NCBI GenBank assembly: GCA_016180035.1
Contig: JACPCA010000006.1
Span: 1 to 45,154 of the forward strand
Length of the DNA: 45,154 nucleotides
Reading direction: 5' to 3'
Source: Candidatus Woesearchaeota archaeon
Lineage (GTDB): Archaea; Nanobdellota; Nanobdellia; Woesearchaeales; UBA12501
The position numbers were made by a program, and so were the translations under genes. Numbering within the stretch: the first letter of the stretch is position 1; the number at the start of each line of letters is the position of its first letter. The notes beneath the pieces are model-generated. The model ran no database searches. It saw nothing but the letters and a program-made list of their open reading frames with translations, and was not told the DNA's origin. Below are positions 18,472-26,034 of this stretch, piece after piece.

Positions 18472-18807
18472 ATGAAAAGAGAACAATGCGAAGAGTGCGG
18501 CGGCAAGATTGTCAAGAAAAAAGTAGATTTTAAGCTGTACGGTGAGAGCCTTGGCGCCTTCTCTGCAGACGTGTGTTCAGGATGTGGTGAAGAAGTCTTT
18601 GATGAAAAAACAGCCGATGAAATAGACGATGCTGCGAAGAAAAAAGGATTGTGGGGTTTAGGCGCAAATGCAAAAGTGGTGCAGGTTGGGTCATCCATCG
18701 CGCTAGTCATCAACAAAAAGATTGCGGATTTTGTTGGCCTGAAAAAGGGAGAGGAAGTGCACATTCATCCTGAAAACAAGAAAAAGGTCGTTATCGATAT
18801 CTATTAA
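18472..18807 (+). CDS. YgiT-type zinc finger fused to AbrB-like domain, putative antitoxin
   Basis: CEECGGKIVKKKVDFKLYGESLGAFSADVCSGCGEEVFDEKTADEI followed by AKVVQVGSSIALVINKKIADFVGLKKGEEVHIHPENKKKVVI; start chosen at MKREQCEEC. Confidence 0.85.
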   Translation: MKREQCEECGGKIVKKKVDFKLYGESLGAFSADVCSGCGEEVFDEKTADEIDDAAKKKGLWGLGANAKVVQVGSSIALVINKKIADFVGLKKGEEVHIHPENKKKVVIDIY

Positions 18808-18912
18808 GGCGCTTCTGGCAAAAAATTTTCTCGTTGAGGATTTTTCTCCACCAGTGTATAAAGAAAAAATAATAGATGGTAGCGAAGAAAGAAAAAAAGG
18901 TATAAGAATTTT

Positions 18913-19521
18913 TTACTGATACCCTCCTCCTCTTGGGTAGAACCCCAGCTCTTGCGGCGGCGCGAACTGTTTCAGGTCGAAAAACTCCTTGAGGTGGTTC
19001 TGGATCTTGTACACGTCGCCGATGACTGTGTGCTTCAGGGAATCTCTTCTCTTCCGCCAGATGCGCTTGTAGAACAGCTCATGGACATTCTTGAGGAACC
19101 AGTGCTTTTCCCATTCTCCCCCGGGGTCGAGAACAAGGTAGCCATGCAGCACCACTTCAATCTCCCCCTTTTCAACGCGGAGTTTTTTCCCTTCGTGCAT
19201 GACTTCGATGTCGCGGAAGTAGCGGAAGTGGAAGTCCAGATCCATGTGCATGGTGTAATAGCTGGAGCCCTCTTCTTGCTTTGACAGCCGCCACCAGATC
19301 CAGCCAGACTTGCCTTCTCTTTGGTTGGTGGAATGGCGCTCCTGGTAGAGCTTCTCCATGAATTTCCATTTTCCTCCTGCGCCGTACCCTTTATCAACAA
19401 GCCGGTCCCTGGTCTGTCGGTAGAGCTCGGTGAAGTCAAACACGCCCTTGAACTTGACGTTCGTTTCCAGGGCTTCAACAACAATGCCCACACCCTCTTT
19501 TTTGTAAATCTCTTCCGACAT
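18913..19521 (-). CDS. Conserved-looking hypothetical protein
   Basis: Well-formed 202-aa ORF; no confident family. Confidence 0.7.
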   Translation of the reverse strand: MSEEIYKKEGVGIVVEALETNVKFKGVFDFTELYRQTRDRLVDKGYGAGGKWKFMEKLYQERHSTNQREGKSGWIWWRLSKQEEGSSYYTMHMDLDFHFRYFRDIEVMHEGKKLRVEKGEIEVVLHGYLVLDPGGEWEKHWFLKNVHELFYKRIWRKRRDSLKHTVIGDVYKIQNHLKEFFDLKQFAPPQELGFYPRGGGYQ

Positions 19522-19569
19522 CTCAGGAGAGATAGGGGCAACCCTCTTTAAAAATATTATGATTTAATC

Positions 19570-19832
19570 GGCTCTGTCCGGAATATTTCAACGGGCGGTG
19601 CTATTGCCTAGCGCCGTGCCCGAGTTTTCCAGCCAATGGCAGGATACTCGGTTCTGGGTCGGGTAATAAACGCGGACAGAGCGCAGTAGCACCGCCCGTT
19701 TCACGAAGGGAATGGCACTGCTGCGCTCCGTTCACCCATAGAATCGGCCATGAAACCGAGTCTTCAGTCATCGTCCGGAAACGGATGACTTCGCTAGGCA
19801 GCAGTGCCATTCCAGAGATTCCTGACAGAGCC
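19570..19832 (+). mobile_element. MITE-like element family A, copy 3 (263 bp)
   Basis: GGCTCTGTC/GACAGAGCC ends; 9-bp direct repeat GATTTAATC at 19561-19569 and 19833-19841; hairpin arms conserved with compensatory substitutions. Confidence 0.93.
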
Positions 19833-19874
19833 GATTTAATCAACTTTATATACAGATCTTTGTGCTTGACGCCC

Positions 19875-20393
19875 ATGACCTTTGCCTTCGGCCACTTGAT
19901 CGGCGCATGGCTTGCCGGAAAGCTTGCCCAACGTACGAAGCGAGCAGCCATGACCAGGATTGCTTGGGCGCTTCTGCTTGGCGGGGCCATTCTTCCTGAT
20001 GCGGACTATCTTGTGGATTGGACGCTTGGAACACATGGCCATCGCACGCTGACGCACAGCCTTGCCTTTCTCCTTGCCGTGCCCATCATCACGTGCTTCC
20101 TTACCGCAGTGCTGAAGAAAAAGTACCCGTTTTTTCAGCCAAAACTTTATGCCATAGCCATCGGGCTTGGTATTCTCACACATCTTCTTATCGACATGGC
20201 AGAGGGCTTTCCCGGCGTTGCCCTCTTCTGGCCGCACGAGACATGGTACTACTTTTTTGGCTCGGCGATACCCGGCGGCAATGGCATCTTCGAGTCAAAT
20301 GCCGTCCATCATCTGAAAAGGGCAATCGTGGACATGGGGCTTGGAACAGCGTGGATAGGATATTTTGTCTTGAGGGATAGGATACGGTTTTGA
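19875..20393 (+). CDS. YdjM/DUF457-type membrane-bound metal-dependent hydrolase
   Basis: H-x-x-G, LLGGAILPDADYLVDW and GHRTLTHSLAFLL motifs, multiple TM helices; start moved out of the MITE. Confidence 0.85.
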   Translation: MTFAFGHLIGAWLAGKLAQRTKRAAMTRIAWALLLGGAILPDADYLVDWTLGTHGHRTLTHSLAFLLAVPIITCFLTAVLKKKYPFFQPKLYAIAIGLGILTHLLIDMAEGFPGVALFWPHETWYYFFGSAIPGGNGIFESNAVHHLKRAIVDMGLGTAWIGYFVLRDRIRF

Positions 20394-20460
20394 CGATGCC
20401 GGATGCGATAATGCCATCAATAGAAAGCTTTATATATAATGTTCTCTTTCCTGATAACAT

Positions 20461-21312
20461 ATGTTACTAAATAAGATAACAAAGGTGGAATGGCGGCTCC
20501 TGCAGCGATTAGAAGAAGAGCCAGCAAGCCTGAGCGCTCTTGCGCGCGTGACAGGAACAACGAAGGCAAACGTGTTTCATGCCCTGAAGAGCCTTGAACA
20601 GCAGGATCTCGTAAGAAAAAACATCCAGGGAAGAACACACACCTATCACTTTAACCCATTTCACCCTTCCGCATCCCTCATTGTTGAGCTGATTATGGAA
20701 GGGAAGAAAGAAGCATTTAACAAAAAATTAAGCAATATCCCCCTTCTTGTCCACTCTTTTCTTCAAACAACTCTGCAAGCTTCTTATCAAGGATGTATTT
20801 TTTTTGGATCCAGCATAAGCCAGGACTATCATGATATTGATATTTTTATTATGGTACAAGACAAATCTTACCAAAAGGAGCTAACGAAAAAGCTCAAGTT
20901 TATCGAAAAAAAGATAAGCCCCTCCTACGGGACCGCAAAAGAGCTCTATGACGGGATCAAGTCTCAGGATATGCTTTATAAGAATATCGCTTCAGGGATT
21001 CCGTATGGCACGGAGGCTATCACCTTGCGCCATTGCCAGCGTATGCTGCAAAAACAAGATATTCGGGAACGGTTCATGCTTGGCTATCGTGAGCTTCTCA
21101 GCTGCATGGAATTCAACGACAAGGAATATCAAAAAAGGCATCTTGATAAGGGGGTGATGGATATCCTTTATGCCATCTGCAACTATTTTGATATGGCGCC
21201 AAAAAATGATGTTGAAGCGATAAAAGCGTATAAGGCTATCAGCAAAAAAGGAAAGCCAACACGGCTTGACGATGCCCTCTTAATGGCAAAGTGGTATGGG
21301 AAGGTATTATGA
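20461..21312 (+). CDS. HTH plus minimal nucleotidyltransferase (MNT) protein
   Basis: Winged HTH N-terminus; GCIFFGSSISQDYHDIDIFIMV matches GSx..DxD of MNT. Confidence 0.85.
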   Translation: MLLNKITKVEWRLLQRLEEEPASLSALARVTGTTKANVFHALKSLEQQDLVRKNIQGRTHTYHFNPFHPSASLIVELIMEGKKEAFNKKLSNIPLLVHSFLQTTLQASYQGCIFFGSSISQDYHDIDIFIMVQDKSYQKELTKKLKFIEKKISPSYGTAKELYDGIKSQDMLYKNIASGIPYGTEAITLRHCQRMLQKQDIRERFMLGYRELLSCMEFNDKEYQKRHLDKGVMDILYAICNYFDMAPKNDVEAIKAYKAISKKGKPTRLDDALLMAKWYGKVL

Positions 21313-21788
21313 AAAAGAAAGAGATCCGCGAAGAATTAGGCCTTGGCGTGCGATGCTTTCTTGAAGCAAGGGAACGCTCACAACAGCCAGCACTTGATGA
21401 GTTTGACAGGCTCCGCATGTTAGAGGTGTCGTTCAATCGCTTATTTCTCGCTGTCGAGCACATATGCAATGCCGTCATTCTTTTAGAGACCGGGAACTAC
21501 AGCAAAAAACATTTTGGTGATTTTTTGAGGCTAAAAGAGCTCAAGAAAAAATATGCCATCAACCTTGCAGAATTGTATGAAACAACATACACTTTTCGAT
21601 CGTATGCTGATTATCGAAAGCATCCAGAAATGGAAAAAGAGTTTACCATGGCTGAACTTCATAAGAATCTTGATGAGGTGCAATCTGCGTTCAGTGCATT
21701 ATTAACCATGTTTGAAGCAAACATTCTTGTCCAGGATTTATATGAAAAAATACAAGAAAAGAGGAAGAAAGTGAAAGAAGGAAGTTAG
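21309..21788 (+). CDS. HEPN domain protein (UPF0332-like)
   Basis: Helical; EHICNAVIL and FRSYADYRKHPEMEKEFT resemble the HEPN motif region; 4-nt overlap with the MNT gene. Confidence 0.78.
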   Translation: MKKKEIREELGLGVRCFLEARERSQQPALDEFDRLRMLEVSFNRLFLAVEHICNAVILLETGNYSKKHFGDFLRLKELKKKYAINLAELYETTYTFRSYADYRKHPEMEKEFTMAELHKNLDEVQSAFSALLTMFEANILVQDLYEKIQEKRKKVKEGS

Positions 21789-21840
21789 CTGGTCCACCCA
21801 ATAGAAAGCATTATATACACATATAGTTATATGTATAGCC

Positions 21841-22050
21841 ATGACAAAAATGGTTTCTCTTTCGGATGATGCATACAAAACCATTCAAGGGATAAAAGGA
21901 TCCGGTGAGTCTTTTTCTGATGTAGTTCTCCGTATAGTGCGGAAGAAAGGGGATATCATGCGCCTGTTCGGCTGCGCAAAACAAGATAAAGAATTCATCA
22001 GCGGGTTAAAAAAAGCCTACCAAGAGCGCCATTCCCGACATTCAGGATAG
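21841..22050 (+). CDS. VapB-family (DUF217-like) antitoxin, orphan and possibly 3'-truncated
   Basis: MTKMVSLSDDAYKTIQGIKGSGESFSDVVLRIVRKKGDIMRLFG; C-terminus and stop lie inside a MITE end; no PIN gene follows. Confidence 0.8.
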   Translation: MTKMVSLSDDAYKTIQGIKGSGESFSDVVLRIVRKKGDIMRLFGCAKQDKEFISGLKKAYQERHSRHSG

Positions 22051-22054
22051 AGCC
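22028..22054 (+). mobile_element. Solo right end of MITE family A (27 nt)
   Basis: GCCATTCCCGACATTCAGGATAGAGCC versus GCCATTCCCGACATTCGGGACAGAGCC in copy 1. Confidence 0.82.
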
Positions 22055-22101
22055 GCGTTTTGAGCCAAACCTTTTTAAAACAGTGAACTTCTCCATCCCC
22101 C

Positions 22102-23298
22102 ATGATTATCGGACTCGTCGGAAAGCCATCGTGCGGGAAAAGCTCCACGTTCAAGGCGGCAACGCTGGCAGATGTTGCCATCGCCAACTACCCGTTTACG
22201 ACAATAGAAAAGAATGAGGGGGCTGGCCATGTCCGGATCGAATGCGTGGACAAGGAGTTCGGCAAGCAGTGCAATCCGCGCATGGGCTTTTGCGTCAATC
22301 ACCAGCGCTTTGTCCCTGTCAAGCTGGTGGACGTTGCCGGCCTTGTTCCAGATGCGCACCTCGGCAAGGGGCGCGGCAATCAATTCCTGGAAGACTTGCG
22401 CGAAGCAGATGCGCTCATCCACGTCATCGACTGTTCCGGCAGCGTGAATGCGCAGGGAGAGCCTGTCGCAGTAGGAAGTTACGACCCTGCGAAGGACATC
22501 GAGTTTCTGGAGGTTGAGCTTGACATGTGGTACGTCGGCATCCTCAGCAAGGGCTGGGAAAAGTTCGCCCGTACGACCCAGCAGGAAGGCAAGGAGATCC
22601 ACAAGGCGCTGGGCAAGCAGCTGTCTGCCCTCGGCGTGACCGAGAACATGGTCAAGGAAGGCATGGCCAAGCTCGGCCTTTCGCCCAAAGCGATGGAATG
22701 GAGCGAGGAAAGCCTGAAGAGCATGGCAACCTTCCTGCGCCAGAAGACCAAGCCGACCGTGATCGCCGCCAACAAGATCGACGTGCCGTGCGCTGTCGAG
22801 AACTTTCACCGCCTCAAGAAGCAATTTCCCAACCATCTTATCATCCCCTGCAGCGCCGAGTCAGAGATCGCTCTCCGTGAAGCATCAAAGAAAGGCCTTC
22901 TTGATTATGTTCCGGGGAGCAACACCTTCACGGTCAAGGACGACAGCCTGCTGAACGACAAGCAGAAAGCAGCGCTGCAATTTATCAAGAAGGAAGTGCT
23001 GGAAAAGCATGGGAGCACCGGCATCCAGGATGTGCTCGACACCGCCGTGTTCAAGCTCCTCAATTACATCGCCATCTTTCCTGGCGGCGTGAACAAGCTG
23101 GAGGACCAGTACGGGCGATGCCTGCCAGACTGCTTCCTGCTCCGAGGCGGCTCGACTGCGCTGGATTTTGCGTACAAGCTCCACACGGATTTTGGAAAGA
23201 ACTTCATCCGCGCCATTGACGTCAAGACGAAAAAGACGGTGGGAAAGGAGCATCTGCTGAAGCACAGGGATGTCATGGAGATCGTGAGCGGGAAGTGA
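22102..23298 (+). CDS. YchF/OBG-like GTP-binding protein (archaeal type, TGS C-terminus)
   Basis: GLVGKPSCGKSSTFKAAT, LVDVAGLVPDAHLGKGRGNQFLEDLREADALIHVID, AANKIDVP; C-terminal LPDCFLLRGGSTALDFAYKLHTDFGKNFIRAID. Confidence 0.95.
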   Translation: MIIGLVGKPSCGKSSTFKAATLADVAIANYPFTTIEKNEGAGHVRIECVDKEFGKQCNPRMGFCVNHQRFVPVKLVDVAGLVPDAHLGKGRGNQFLEDLREADALIHVIDCSGSVNAQGEPVAVGSYDPAKDIEFLEVELDMWYVGILSKGWEKFARTTQQEGKEIHKALGKQLSALGVTENMVKEGMAKLGLSPKAMEWSEESLKSMATFLRQKTKPTVIAANKIDVPCAVENFHRLKKQFPNHLIIPCSAESEIALREASKKGLLDYVPGSNTFTVKDDSLLNDKQKAALQFIKKEVLEKHGSTGIQDVLDTAVFKLLNYIAIFPGGVNKLEDQYGRCLPDCFLLRGGSTALDFAYKLHTDFGKNFIRAIDVKTKKTVGKEHLLKHRDVMEIVSGK

Positions 23299-23329
23299 AG
23301 GGCATCAGGAGACACTACGTTATGAAGTT

Positions 23330-23526
23330 TTGGAGAACGTCTTTCTTTGTTCTTAATCGTCGAACAACGGCTTTCGGCTAAAAAACGTAGATTTGGGGCG
23401 CCGCCGTGGTTTTCTCCGAAAACTTTTTTTTCTTCCCCACTCGCCCGGGCAGGTGGGGAAGAAAAATACCATAACTGCGTTATGGCACGGCGGCGCCCCA
23501 AATCAGGATGACATTTTCCACAGGGC
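23330..23526 (-). mobile_element. Degenerate, inverted copy of MITE family B
   Basis: Reverse orientation of 18017-18215. Core is the 18-bp perfect inverted repeat ATTTGGGGCGCCGCCGTG (23391-23408) / CACGGCGGCGCCCCAAAT (23486-23503); flanks GTCTTTCTTTGTT and GACATTTTCCACAGGGC recognisably match. Boundaries approximate. Confidence 0.8.
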
Positions 23527-23530
23527 TGCT

Positions 23531-24406
23531 CTATGGATGTTGTACGCCTCTCTCAACTCCTGCCGCCGTAAATGATCCCGCTGCTTCCCTCACCACTGCG
23601 AGTGATCCCGTCCCCAGCCTGAATATGTCCTGATACCCTGGGCGTACGAGGTACGCTCCTTCTCGGCTTTTGGTGCACACTCCTGCCGCGGCCATGACCA
23701 ACCTCAGCTCGTAGTCCTGAAATCTCCCGACTGCCTTGATGCCGACAGTATACGCGCCGCCGGTAACATCGTCAATGGACTTCCTGATGATAGCAACGTC
23801 GTCGAGGCTTGCATTTTCCATCTTGAGCGGGAAGGGCCCTACGTGGGGGATGCAGAATCCAGAGGACGTGCTGACAAAGACCTTGATATGGGGGAAATCT
23901 TTAGCCGTCCCTGCAACCATTCTCGCTGCCACTGCTATCTCGCTCTGCATAAGATAACCAGTCTCTATCGCCAGCTTCACTGTTCTCCGTGTCCTGTACG
24001 GCGAAGAGCGCGGGTCAGAAGAGAGAACCTGGGCGATGTCATCAGCAAATGCTGCTCCGTTGCCTTCCTTGAGCTGGCGGATGTTCAGCACGACGTCCAC
24101 TTCTTCAATGCCGACCATGAGCAATGCCTTGACCGCTCTTGCTTTTTCATCACTCGGCTGTTCTCCGAAAGGAAAGCCAACGACAGGGCTGATGCCAACA
24201 TCGGACTGGATGCCCCGCAAGTATTTTTGGGCTTCCTGCCTCCTGCTTTCATGGACGCTGATGCATCTTATCCCTGCATCGTGGGCTTCCTGTGCCAGCT
24301 TTTCTATCTCTCCTTTCCCGACAAAGGGGTGGAGGTTGGTGTAATCAACAATAGCTTCCAATCGTATGGGTTCTTGGTGTTGTGTGGTGTCGTCCATGGT
24401 TTTCAT
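23531..24406 (-). CDS. deoC: Deoxyribose-phosphate aldolase
   Basis: DYTNLHPF, SPVVGFPFGEQPSDEKARAVKALLMVGIEEVDVVLNI, VKLAIETGYL, IKVFVSTSSGF, VGIKAVGRFQDY. Confidence 0.92.
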   Translation of the reverse strand: MKTMDDTTQHQEPIRLEAIVDYTNLHPFVGKGEIEKLAQEAHDAGIRCISVHESRRQEAQKYLRGIQSDVGISPVVGFPFGEQPSDEKARAVKALLMVGIEEVDVVLNIRQLKEGNGAAFADDIAQVLSSDPRSSPYRTRRTVKLAIETGYLMQSEIAVAARMVAGTAKDFPHIKVFVSTSSGFCIPHVGPFPLKMENASLDDVAIIRKSIDDVTGGAYTVGIKAVGRFQDYELRLVMAAAGVCTKSREGAYLVRPGYQDIFRLGTGSLAVVREAAGSFTAAGVERGVQHP

Positions 24407-24412
24407 CCTGTT

Positions 24413-24829
24413 TCAAAATTCTCTATAACTGTAGGCGCGTCGATGGCCTTTGATATCCATAAGGAACGTCTTGCCATAGCCAAAGTGTGACGAATCAACG
24501 GCAAATGGGCTTGTGAGGAACATGGCTTTGAGCTGGAAATATCTTTTCTTTGCAGTTTCCGGGTCTGCCACGGTCTTGGCAAGGTGGACGAATGGCCCGA
24601 GCATGATGCGCTCCACGTTCAGCTCTTTGGCATTCTTGACGATTTCATCGTGGAGCTGCTCCACTTGCAGGTTCGTGTCCTGTGGCTCAACACAAAAAAG
24701 GACGAGCAAGCATTCTTCCATCCTTTTTACCGGATCGACCCCATCCTCTGGAATGATCCCTATAGGCCTGTTGGACGTCATAGTAATTTTCGACTCGAAC
24801 AGGTTGGCATGAAGGAGGAGGGAGCGCAT
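24413..24829 (-). CDS. Stand-alone archaeal threonyl-tRNA synthetase editing domain (tRNA-Thr_ED)
   Basis: MRSLLLHANLFESKIT..., LLVLFCVEPQD, RIMLGPFVHLAKTVADPETA, HFGYGKTFLMDIKGHRRAYSYREF match the archaeal ThrRS N-domain pattern. Confidence 0.8.
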   Translation of the reverse strand: MRSLLLHANLFESKITMTSNRPIGIIPEDGVDPVKRMEECLLVLFCVEPQDTNLQVEQLHDEIVKNAKELNVERIMLGPFVHLAKTVADPETAKKRYFQLKAMFLTSPFAVDSSHFGYGKTFLMDIKGHRRAYSYREF

Positions 24830-25020
24830 TATTCCATACCTCGTTCTTGGTTGGAAATGGAGGCGGTCTTTGGCTGGTGGAGCCAGCAGTAGCCGTTCTC
24901 TTCTGCATAGTTCAGGCAGCGGGAATTGTTGTTGCACCGGGCTTGGCAGAGCTGGCTTGGAAACTGGGAAATCTGGTGGCTGCCGATCTGCTGGTTGTCC
25001 ATTTGGAGAAGATTCCGCAC
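24829..25020 (-). CDS. Small Cys/His-rich protein
   Basis: CQARCNNNSRCLNYAEENGYCWLHQ motif; its stop overlaps the start of the editing-domain gene. Confidence 0.55.
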   Translation of the reverse strand: MRNLLQMDNQQIGSHQISQFPSQLCQARCNNNSRCLNYAEENGYCWLHQPKTASISNQERGME

Positions 25021-25125
25021 AGAAATATAGATTTACTCATTATATTATAATAATAGATAAAAATATATGTATTTTCCAAAAGATTTAAATAATTTTGCAA
25101 TGTTCTACCGCTGGGGGATGGAAGT

Positions 25126-26034
25126 ATGAAACGAAAAGTCGCGCAAGTAGGCCCAACCACGCTGATGGTGTCCTTGCCAAAGAAGTGGACACGAAAAAAA
25201 GGGATCCAAAAAGGGGATGAGATTGATGTCCTTGAAGAAGGCGACAAGCTCCTCATCGGCACCGCAGTGAAGCTGCAGCCGAAAGAGATCACCCTTGCCA
25301 TTCCCAAGGCCGAAGATTATCTTGGCAGATTTATTGTCGCAGCCTACGTCAAGGGCCATAACGTTATCACGGTCCGATTTAGCGACACTGCCGTGTACGA
25401 CAAGGTTCTCGAAACATCAAAGCTCCTCATGGGGTTTGAGGTCGTCGAAAACACCGATGAACACTGCAAGCTGGTCAACATCTCCACTACCTTAGAGCAG
25501 AAGTTTGACATCCTTCTCCGCCGGCTGTTCGTGAGCGTTGCAGCCTTCGGCAAGGAGCTTTTCAGCCGGCTTCAGGCTGGGACCGACATCCAGGGGCTTC
25601 TGGAATACGAGACCAACATCAACCGGATCCATCTCTTCTGCAGAAGAGCCATCCAGACAAGAACGATCGGCGACACGGCGTATTCTTCAGAAACGCTCTA
25701 CCGCATCGTGACCTCGCTTGAAGAGATCGCCGACTGCTTCCGCTACATCGTCGAAACCATCGGGCAGCGGAAGGCTGCGCTTGACAGAACAACAAAAGAA
25801 TTGTTCAGCCAGTGCCTTCGGCTGCAGGATATCACCTTCACGCTGTTCAACAAGATCTCTTCCGGAGCTTCAGCATCCTCGGAGATGGAACTGTTCAAGG
25901 AACACAAGGCGATCAGAAAGAAGATCCTCCATCAAGAAGACTGCTTTGCGGGTGATGCCATCAACTCGTTTATCTGCGGAAGGCTATTTGCGGTAGCCGA
26001 CTTGTCGTTCAATGTGACGGAAGAGCTGTTTTGA
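25126..26034 (+). CDS. AbrB plus PhoU domain regulator
   Basis: MKRKVAQVGPTTLMVSLPKKWTRKKGIQKGDEIDV (AbrB) followed by PhoU-like helical domains. Confidence 0.9.
   Translation: MKRKVAQVGPTTLMVSLPKKWTRKKGIQKGDEIDVLEEGDKLLIGTAVKLQPKEITLAIPKAEDYLGRFIVAAYVKGHNVITVRFSDTAVYDKVLETSKLLMGFEVVENTDEHCKLVNISTTLEQKFDILLRRLFVSVAAFGKELFSRLQAGTDIQGLLEYETNINRIHLFCRRAIQTRTIGDTAYSSETLYRIVTSLEEIADCFRYIVETIGQRKAALDRTTKELFSQCLRLQDITFTLFNKISSGASASSEMELFKEHKAIRKKILHQEDCFAGDAINSFICGRLFAVADLSFNVTEELF

Noticed and set aside
19601-19990. 129-aa minus-strand ORF
   Set aside because: Runs through MITE copy 3 into the antisense of the hydrolase gene; chance frame.
22075-22836. 253-aa minus-strand ORF
   Set aside because: Antisense to the YchF-like GTPase; shadow ORF.
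23391-23503. Simple intrinsic terminator
   Set aside because: Homology to the intact MITE B at 18017-18215 over the flanks shows it is a decayed mobile element, although a terminator role may be secondary.
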